DNA of 53,571 bases. It comes from M55B112 sp040880545. Its GTDB lineage: Bacteria; Bacteroidota; Bacteroidia; Bacteroidales; GCA-2748055. Every line of letters starts with the position of its first letter. Within the stretch, counting starts at the first letter, position 1. A program made the position numbers and the translations under genes. The notes under the pieces were generated by a model that saw only the letters and a list, made by a program, of their open reading frames with translations, searched no databases and was not told the DNA's origin. The stretch lies in contig JBBDIE010000005.1 in assembly GCA_040880545.1 (NCBI GenBank), positions 1-53,571 of the forward strand, in the 5' to 3' direction. Positions 43,332 through 50,318 of this stretch are shown piece by piece.

Positions 43332-45551
43332 TTGATTCGCCCGATTAAAATAAATGCATTGCTGATGCATGGCTGCATGAGCTTAAATATCATAGTGGCA
43401 ACCATGTTACTCTCTCCTTGGCTACAAGTTAGTGGGCAGGATGGTCAGATGTTTCATTATAAAGACAGTGATACCATCTTCATTGATGCTGGTGCAGAAC
43501 CCGAATACCCGCCCTTTTGTTTCCTTGATGAATTCGGGAATCCGGATGGATTTGCAGTGGATGTTTTCAAGGCAGCGGCCAGGTCTGTAAATATTCAATT
43601 TGAATTTAAGGTAGGCGTATGGGGACAGATCAGGGAGGATCTGGCACTGGGTAAAGTAGATGCACTTCCTTTTGTGGGGAGGACCCCTGAACGTGAGGAT
43701 CAATTTGACTTTACTATGTCATACCTCTCCCTGCACGGAGATATATTCGTAAGGAAAAGAACCTCTGACATTAAAAATCTGGAGGACCTGATTGACAAAA
43801 ATATTCTGGTGATGAAGGGAGATAATGCCGAAGAGTTTGTTCGCCGTGATCAGGTGTCCAATTACATTTTTACTACCAATACCTACCAGGAAGCTTTTGA
43901 GATGTTATCTCACGGTCAGTATGATGCTGTTATCACACAGCGAATAACCGGTATCAGGCTGACAGAACAATTGGGAATAAAAAATGTCGTTCCGTTGAAT
44001 ATTTTTATGCCGGAATTCAGACAGGATTTCTGTTTTGCTGTGCAGGATGGCAACCATAAATTACAGGCTCGTCTGAACGAAGGTCTATCTGTGATCATTG
44101 CAAACGGAACGTATGAAGAGATCAGGAACAATTGGCTGGGGCCGGGAATGGGGCATGAATTCAGGATATGGGATGTTTTGAAAGTTTCTCTCTATATCTT
44201 AGTACCACTGGTCATTATCTTTTTATTGGTTTCCATCGTTATTCTCAGACGACTGGTCAGAAGACGTACCAACAGACTGGAACTGGAAATTAGTGGGCAT
44301 AAGGTCACTGCCGAAAATTTACACAAACAGAAACTGTTGCTTAATGAAATGGAGCGTATATCCAAAACAGGTGGGTGGGAATTTGATAACAACAAAAAAC
44401 ACTTTCGTTGGACAGAAGGAACCTACGAGATATACGGATTGGATAAAACCACATTTGATATTGGAGAATATCGTCACAGCAAAGATTTTTTTCATCCGGA
44501 TGATTTGAAAATACTTGAAAAATCATTTGACAGACTGCTGGAGGAAGGTACATCTTACGAGCTTGAACTCAGGTTTACGTCTGTTGACAAAGTCTCTAAG
44601 TTGATTATGACTAACGGCTTTGCTGAGGTACATCATGGAATAGTTGTACGTGCGTACGGTAATATCATGGATATTACTGAAAGGAAAAAGAACGAAAAGG
44701 ACCTGAACCGTCTGAAAGATCACCTGGAAAAAGAAGTAAATGAAAGGACTATTGAACTGAAAGAGAAGATACAGAAGCTGGACAAGAGCCAGCAGGCGAT
44801 GCTTTATATGGTTGAGGACCTGAATCAACTTACGTCAGAATTGCAGGATGAACGGGAGAAGCTGGTCGCAGCCAACAGGGAACTGGAAGCTTTCACCTAT
44901 TCAGTGTCACATGACCTGCGTGCACCCCTGCGTGCCATTAACGGATTTTCAAAATTTCTACACGACGATTATGGTGAGTTGCTGGATGATGAAGGCATCC
45001 GTCTGCTAACCGTAATCAGGGATAACGCCATAAAAATGGACATTTTGATCACTGATCTGCTTAATTTCTCCAGGATTTCCAGGACCGGTATGAAGAAAAT
45101 GACAATAGACATGAAAAGTGTTGCGGAATCAATGTATTATGAGATCGCATCGGACCAGCAAAGAGAAGATTTTGAACTTGTCCTGAATGAGATACCGGAG
45201 GCATACTGCGATAATGCACTGATGAAACAGGTGTGGCAAAATCTAATTGGAAATGCATTGAAATACAGTGGCCGTGCAGAACTGAAAAAATTGGAAATTG
45301 GGGCAACATTGAATGGTGATGAATGGGTCTATTATATCAGGGACCATGGTGCCGGATTTGATCCGCGGTTCCAGGATAAGCTGTTTACCATGTTCCAGCG
45401 TCTGCATAGTGATGAGGAATATGAAGGTACCGGTGTGGGCCTTGCTATTGTGCAGCGGATCATACAGCGACATAACGGGAAAATATGGGCTGAAAGCGAA
45501 CCAGGTAATGGAGCAACCTTCTATTTTTCCCTCCCCAATAAATTAGATTAA
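43332..45551 (+). CDS. Histidine kinase with extracytoplasmic solute-binding domain and PAS
   Basis: The 739-residue sensor kinase (TTG at 43332, or ATG at 43365) has a signal segment, a type 3 solute-binding-protein domain (about 45-265; YPPFCFLDEFGNPDGFAVDV is typical), a membrane helix at about 283-305, a PAS domain (about 337-450), a coiled coil, a HisKA domain with His527 (SVSHDLRAPLRA) and a HATPase domain ending near residue 735 (GTGVGLAIVQRI). It should sense a small ligand, perhaps an amino acid or related molecule, in the periplasm. It is coupled to the upstream multi-PAS gene and followed after 10 bp by a response regulator. Confidence 0.92.
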   Translation: MIRPIKINALLMHGCMSLNIIVATMLLSPWLQVSGQDGQMFHYKDSDTIFIDAGAEPEYPPFCFLDEFGNPDGFAVDVFKAAARSVNIQFEFKVGVWGQIREDLALGKVDALPFVGRTPEREDQFDFTMSYLSLHGDIFVRKRTSDIKNLEDLIDKNILVMKGDNAEEFVRRDQVSNYIFTTNTYQEAFEMLSHGQYDAVITQRITGIRLTEQLGIKNVVPLNIFMPEFRQDFCFAVQDGNHKLQARLNEGLSVIIANGTYEEIRNNWLGPGMGHEFRIWDVLKVSLYILVPLVIIFLLVSIVILRRLVRRRTNRLELEISGHKVTAENLHKQKLLLNEMERISKTGGWEFDNNKKHFRWTEGTYEIYGLDKTTFDIGEYRHSKDFFHPDDLKILEKSFDRLLEEGTSYELELRFTSVDKVSKLIMTNGFAEVHHGIVVRAYGNIMDITERKKNEKDLNRLKDHLEKEVNERTIELKEKIQKLDKSQQAMLYMVEDLNQLTSELQDEREKLVAANRELEAFTYSVSHDLRAPLRAINGFSKFLHDDYGELLDDEGIRLLTVIRDNAIKMDILITDLLNFSRISRTGMKKMTIDMKSVAESMYYEIASDQQREDFELVLNEIPEAYCDNALMKQVWQNLIGNALKYSGRAELKKLEIGATLNGDEWVYYIRDHGAGFDPRFQDKLFTMFQRLHSDEEYEGTGVGLAIVQRIIQRHNGKIWAESEPGNGATFYFSLPNKLD

Positions 45552-45561
45552 ATTTAACAAT

Positions 45562-46005
45562 ATGAAAACCCTCAACGAAATTGAAATTCTTATCGTAGAA
45601 GACAACCCTAATGATGCAGAAATGACCATCAGGGCGCTGAAATCAAGCAAACTTTCAAATAATCTTAAATGGGTCAAGGATGGGCAAGAGGCACTGGACT
45701 TCATTTTTGGCAGGGGGAAGTTTAGCTCCCGGGACATGGAACCAAAACCGAAGTTGATACTGCTGGATCTGAAATTGCCCAAAATTGACGGACTTGAAGT
45801 GTTGAAGTTGATAAAAAGTAATGATTTGACCAAGTCGATACCGGTGGTGGTACTTACCTCGTCCAGGGAGGAATCAGATATTGTAGAAAGTTACAAGCTT
45901 GGTGTAAACAGCTATATTGTAAAGCCGGTAGATTTTGATAAATTTGTTGATGCTGTAAGGGACCTTGGACTTTACTGGCTATTGCTGAATCAGGGACCGA
46001 TATAA
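45562..46005 (+). CDS. Single-domain response regulator, Rcp1-like
   Basis: A 147-residue stand-alone receiver domain. Phosphoacceptor Asp69 (LLDLKLPK), the acidic pair in VEDNPND near residue 13, Thr in VVLTSS and Lys in IVKPVD are all present, so it should be phosphorylated. The length and the loop before Asp69 fit the Rcp1 type that partners with phytochrome-like and PAS histidine kinases. It begins 10 bp after the histidine kinase gene, its likely partner, and precedes a hybrid kinase to which it may relay phosphate. No DNA-binding output is present. Confidence 0.93.
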   Translation: MKTLNEIEILIVEDNPNDAEMTIRALKSSKLSNNLKWVKDGQEALDFIFGRGKFSSRDMEPKPKLILLDLKLPKIDGLEVLKLIKSNDLTKSIPVVVLTSSREESDIVESYKLGVNSYIVKPVDFDKFVDAVRDLGLYWLLLNQGPI

Positions 46006-46045
46006 CCGGGCACTAACAATTTTAACCGCATTATGAGCATCCCTT

Positions 46046-48340
46046 ATGAAAATGGAAAAGAAAATCAGAATATTATTCGCAGAGGATCTGCCAGCCGATC
46101 TGGAACTAGCGCAGAGAGAGATCAAAAAGGAAAATATAGCGTATGAATATGTAGTGGTTGATGATGAAGCAGGGTTCAGGGAGAAATTAACTGAATTTAA
46201 TCCCGATATCATTATTTCAGATTACTCAATGCCAACTTTTGACGGCATGAAGGCGCTTACGATTACCCGCAGCTATTCAACTACATTACCTTTTATTATC
46301 CTTACCGGATCGATGAATGAGGAAACTGCCGTGGAATGCATGAAAGCCGGGGCCAATGATTATGTGATCAAGGAGCATATCAACAGGCTGCCGTTTTCAA
46401 TCATCGAAGCTATTGAAAACAGCCATATAAGGCGGGAGATGGAGAAAATTGAAAGAGAGTTGCGCGAAAGTGAGGATAAATTCAGAAGCCTCTTTGAAAA
46501 TCATGCTGCCATCAAACTAATTATTGAACCTGAAACCGGGAATATTGCACAGGCCAATAAAGCTGCAGCTAAATTTTATGAATACCCGGTTGCCGAACTG
46601 GAAAAAATGAATATTGCCGATGTAAATACATCCCCCGTTTCAGAGATCACAAAGGCCATTGAGCTTGCCATTAATAAAAAGGAGATCCATTTTGACTTTG
46701 TACACAAAAAAGCTGATGGTAGCTTGTGTGATGTGGAAACATTCAGCAGTGTCGTAACAATAAGGGGGAAGGATTTCCTGCATTCCATTATTCATGATGT
46801 CACTGAAAAGAAAAAAGTTGAAAAACAACTACAACTTCTTAGCAGATCGGTGGATCAAAGTCCGGTGAGTATTATTATCACCGACAGTAAAGGTGAAATT
46901 GAATATGTCAATCCTACGTTCAGCAAAATTTCAGGTTACCAGTACAGGGAGGTCCTGGGAAAGTCACCAGCGATCCTGAAATCTGAGTTCCAGTCAAAAG
47001 AATTTTATAAGGAGTTATGGGATACGATCCTGGCAGGAAAGGATTGGTCGGGGGAGTTGAAAAACAGAAAAAAAAACGGGGAATATTTCTGGGAAAATGT
47101 AATTATATCACCTATTCTGGATGAACAGGGGAACATTACCCATTTTGTGGGGGTGAAAGAAGATATTACCAATACGAAAAAGATGATCAGCGAACTGATA
47201 AGGGCCAAGGAGAAAGCGGAAGAGAGCGATCGGCTGAAATCGGCGTTTCTGGCCAATATGAGCCATGAGATCAGAACACCGATGAATGGCATTATGGGGT
47301 TCCTGGAACTGTTGCAGCGACCCGATATACCGGATGATAAAAAAGAGATCTATACAGATGTGGTGAGGAAAAGCAGTGTGCGGATGCTAAATACCATCAA
47401 TGACCTCATCGAAATATCAAAAATTGAAGCAAACCAGGTTGAGTTGCAACTTTCCAGGATTGATGTGAATGATATGCTGGACTATTTTCTGAAGTTCTTT
47501 AAACCGGAAGCAGACAAGAGGGAAATTAATTTCTCTATTAAGGAAAAGTTACCGGACAATTACAGGATACTCTATACCGATAAAAACAAGCTTGAATCAA
47601 TTGTTTCGAACCTGATCAAGAATGCATTGAAATTCACGAAATCGGGCTTCATTAATATCGGTTGTACCGTTTCAGAGAGTGAGCAGCTGAATTTTTACGT
47701 GGAAGATAGTGGAATAGGAATAGCTGTGGATAAGCAGGAAAAAATATTTAACCGCTTTGTACAGGCCGAAGTGGGCATAACCAGATCGCATGAAGGATCC
47801 GGGCTCGGGCTCGCCATTTCGAAGGCTTATGCAGAACTATTGGATGGTACCATTGGCGTTGAGTCAACACCAGGCGAGGGAAGTAAGTTCCACGTTTCAA
47901 TTCCCTTCCGTACAGCTGATGAACCAGTGACTGAAAAGAAAAAATCTATAGCCTCGGAGCATCAATTTAATGCAGGCCCTTACAACAATGTCATCCTGGT
48001 GGCCGAAGATGATCTGGACAGTTATGCCTTCCTGGAGGTAGTGCTTATGGAATACAATTTTCGTGTGATCCATGCAAAAAACGGGGCAGAAGCTGTTATG
48101 CTCTTCAGCCAGCATCCTGAGATAAATATGGTATTGATGGACATTAAAATGCCGTTGATGGATGGTATTGAAGCCACCAGGAAAATCAGGGAGATGAATA
48201 AAGTGACACCGGTTATAGCGCAGTCGGCCTATGCCCTTACGGGTGACGATGAAAAGGCACAGGAGGCCGGGTGCAACGACTATATCGCAAAACCCATCGC
48301 TCCGGCGGAACTGTTGGAAAAGATGAGCAGATGGCTGTAA
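46046..48340 (+). CDS. Hybrid histidine kinase, REC-PAS-PAS-HisKA-HATPase-REC
   Basis: The 764-residue cytosolic protein has a receiver at about 8-125 (Asp59), two PAS domains at about 148-260 and 268-385, HisKA with His407 (SHEIRTPMNG), HATPase (about 510-635, EGSGLGLAISKAY) and a second receiver at about 650-764 (Asp699, VLMDIKMP). The front receiver likely takes phosphate from the upstream system and tunes the kinase. It is separated from the response regulator gene by 40 bp, so all four genes from 41245 probably form one operon. No HPt or transcription-factor output is encoded nearby. Confidence 0.93.
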   Translation: MKMEKKIRILFAEDLPADLELAQREIKKENIAYEYVVVDDEAGFREKLTEFNPDIIISDYSMPTFDGMKALTITRSYSTTLPFIILTGSMNEETAVECMKAGANDYVIKEHINRLPFSIIEAIENSHIRREMEKIERELRESEDKFRSLFENHAAIKLIIEPETGNIAQANKAAAKFYEYPVAELEKMNIADVNTSPVSEITKAIELAINKKEIHFDFVHKKADGSLCDVETFSSVVTIRGKDFLHSIIHDVTEKKKVEKQLQLLSRSVDQSPVSIIITDSKGEIEYVNPTFSKISGYQYREVLGKSPAILKSEFQSKEFYKELWDTILAGKDWSGELKNRKKNGEYFWENVIISPILDEQGNITHFVGVKEDITNTKKMISELIRAKEKAEESDRLKSAFLANMSHEIRTPMNGIMGFLELLQRPDIPDDKKEIYTDVVRKSSVRMLNTINDLIEISKIEANQVELQLSRIDVNDMLDYFLKFFKPEADKREINFSIKEKLPDNYRILYTDKNKLESIVSNLIKNALKFTKSGFINIGCTVSESEQLNFYVEDSGIGIAVDKQEKIFNRFVQAEVGITRSHEGSGLGLAISKAYAELLDGTIGVESTPGEGSKFHVSIPFRTADEPVTEKKKSIASEHQFNAGPYNNVILVAEDDLDSYAFLEVVLMEYNFRVIHAKNGAEAVMLFSQHPEINMVLMDIKMPLMDGIEATRKIREMNKVTPVIAQSAYALTGDDEKAQEAGCNDYIAKPIAPAELLEKMSRWL

Positions 48341-48404
48341 CAGGAAAACAGTTGCAGGAACAATACGATAGAGTCAGATGTTTTTTTTAAACAGGTAAGA
48401 ATAC

Positions 48405-48965
48405 ATGTCAAGAATTAAAATAATTGACCAAAGCCAGGCTACCGGAAGCTTAAGGGAGATTTATGACGAGTTGATTAAGAGCCGTGGACAGCTTGCCGGG
48501 ATTCATCAGATTCAAAGTTTACGTCCCGAAAGCATTAGAGCGCATATGGCCCTGTACATGGAAATAATGTTCAGTCGTTCAGATCTATCGAGAGCAGAAC
48601 GTGAACTGATAGGGACAGTTGTCTCGGTGGCGAATGGCTGTAAATATTGCACAAGTCACCACGCTGAAGCACTAAACCATTACTGGAAAGATAAAGATAA
48701 AATTGAAGGACTAATCAATGGAAATTATAAAGAAATTTTGTCCTCGAGAGAACAGCTTTTGATCGGATTTTCAAAACATCTGACCATGCATCCTGCTGAA
48801 CATGAAGACAATGACTTTGTAGAGGAATTAAAAGAATTTGGTTTAAGTGATGCTGCAATTTTAGATGTGGTACTGGTTACTGCCTATTTTAATTTTGTAA
48901 ACCGGATTGTGCTCTCACTGGGAGTGACACTGGAACCGGACAGAGGAACAGGGTATAAGTATTGA
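48405..48965 (+). CDS. AhpD-like peroxidase-related protein
   Basis: A 186-residue AhpD/carboxymuconolactone-decarboxylase-fold protein with the C-x-x-C pair at Cys79 and Cys82 followed by His86 (NGCKYCTSHH), the redox-active site of the family. It fits the uncharacterised peroxidase-related group rather than AhpD proper and would reduce peroxides or act in thiol chemistry in the cytoplasm. It is 64 bp after the hybrid kinase gene and could be the tail of that operon. Confidence 0.88.
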   Translation: MSRIKIIDQSQATGSLREIYDELIKSRGQLAGIHQIQSLRPESIRAHMALYMEIMFSRSDLSRAERELIGTVVSVANGCKYCTSHHAEALNHYWKDKDKIEGLINGNYKEILSSREQLLIGFSKHLTMHPAEHEDNDFVEELKEFGLSDAAILDVVLVTAYFNFVNRIVLSLGVTLEPDRGTGYKY

Positions 48966-48998
48966 ACGCCTGTTTAGTCATGAACTAATTAACAAACC

Positions 48999-49202
48999 AT
49001 GAATAGTTATGATTTTAATATAAAGGGAGGATTTACTTCCATAGTACTGCTCGCTGCAATTTCAGGATATTCCCAGGAGTCACGACCAAATATTTTATTC
49101 GCGATTTCAGATGACCAGTCTTTTCCCCATGCCGGGGCTTATGGATGCAAATGGGTGAAAACGCCTGCCTTTGACCGGGTGGCAGAGTAGGGATTGTTTT
49201 TC
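48999..49202 (+). pseudogene. Truncated sulfatase remnant
   Basis: The frame encodes a signal peptide and the start of a type I sulfatase (RPNILFAISDDQSFPHAGAYG, with the Asp pair) up to FDRVAE, where a TAG stop at 49188-49190 interrupts it. In the same frame the next residues are G-L-F-F, exactly what follows this segment in intact sulfatases, after which homology ends. The formylglycine site and the rest of the enzyme are gone. A nonsense change plus a 3' deletion near 49203 explain this; the adjacent sequence belongs to a YunG-like gene on the other strand. Confidence 0.85.
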
Positions 49203-49537
49203 AGACCTACATTCTCTTCAAAGGATCTGATAAATTTCATTAAAAACACTGAATATTGCTCTGTTTCAAAATGGGTAGATGTTTCATTGGATGATACCGG
49301 AATATCATCAAACTGGCTTTCATTTGAAGAACTACCAAAATCTGATTTTGAGAAATCGAGGCGTTTACCATCCAAACGGTTGTAAAAATGCCAACCGTTT
49401 TTGCCTTTTGTTTTGAGAATTTCGCCTCCAAAAACATCATGGATGAGTGCAGATATAATACAATCCTGATCCTCAGCAGATATAAGCTGTATCCGGCTTC
49501 TCATAAGTGCCTTATGTATTACCGCTACCACATGCAT
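49139..49537 (-). CDS. YunG-like small protein with aberrant C-terminus
   Basis: The 132-residue product contains the YunG-type pattern: ISALIHDVFGGEIL near residue 28, then HFYNRLDGKRLDFSKSDFG, as in family members where a Trp/Tyr-Asn-Arg-Leu segment precedes a D-[LF]-[ST] strand. The N-terminal part is a little shorter than usual. The last 20 or so residues are read from the antisense of the sulfatase remnant, so the natural C-terminus was probably replaced when the two genes were joined. The function of the family is unknown. Expression and stability are uncertain. Confidence 0.6.
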   Translation of the reverse strand: MHVVAVIHKALMRSRIQLISAEDQDCIISALIHDVFGGEILKTKGKNGWHFYNRLDGKRLDFSKSDFGSSSNESQFDDIPVSSNETSTHFETEQYSVFLMKFIRSFEENVGLKNNPYSATRSKAGVFTHLHP

Positions 49538-49754
49538 TAGTTCTTAATTTTTCAGATTAAAATAGTGTATAGACTCATCCGTTTATGATTAAAATTGTTA
49601 CAAGCGAGATGAAGAATATGCGCTATTGAGTAAACTTAAAATAAATACTCCCGCCATGTGTTACATAACTTCAATATAAAGTTGTATTATTTACAGGTTC
49701 AGCAGAAAATTAACGATGGGTGCTGATCGGTTACAGGGATACTATCTGCGATCT

Positions 49755-50318
49755 TCACAAATTGGAAAGTTGCTTAATTTCAGATATGTCAATTACTGTC
49801 AAAAGGCATTTCCTGTCATCTCCGGTTACAATGCCTTCCATATATACAACTGATAAAGTTTTATTATCATAACCAAGTTTAACATTGCATGACTCCTTGG
49901 CAGAACTTGAATATAATCTATTGAAAAAGTCATTGAAGACATTTTGAGATTCTTTAGAAATAAATAGCTTAAAATTGCTGTTTATCAGACTATAACGCTT
50001 TTCACCCATCAAATCAGCAGCCGTAAAATTCAGATCACAGATGCTGCCATCTTCATCCAGGGTAATATAGCCCATTGGAGCCAAATCATACAACATGGTG
50101 TATTTCTTAAGCGCTGCTTCAGCCGTTTCATTTGCCTCACGTAACTCCTCGTTTTGCATTTCCAGTTCAATCTGGTGCACCTGCAGCTCGTGGAGGAGTC
50201 TCTTGGTATCAGTTTCCATCTCGGGGTTAACAGCTTTTTCTTTATTTAGTTTTTCTTCAGCTTTTTTGCGGAGCTCCCCGGCATCTGTTAAATCTTGTTT
50301 TTCGATACTCATAATCAA
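49755..50318 (-). CDS. PAS-domain protein coupled to CheB-CheR fusion
   Basis: A 187-residue protein with an N-terminal coiled coil (about 10-70, rich in Glu and Lys; LHELQVHQIELEMQNEELRE is typical of PAS sensor linkers) and one PAS domain (about 75-185). It lacks any output domain. Its start overlaps the stop of the upstream CheB-CheR-PAS gene by 4 bp, so the two are translationally coupled and probably work together, with this protein as an additional sensor or linker. Confidence 0.85.
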   Translation of the reverse strand: MIMSIEKQDLTDAGELRKKAEEKLNKEKAVNPEMETDTKRLLHELQVHQIELEMQNEELREANETAEAALKKYTMLYDLAPMGYITLDEDGSICDLNFTAADLMGEKRYSLINSNFKLFISKESQNVFNDFFNRLYSSSAKESCNVKLGYDNKTLSVVYMEGIVTGDDRKCLLTVIDISEIKQLSNL

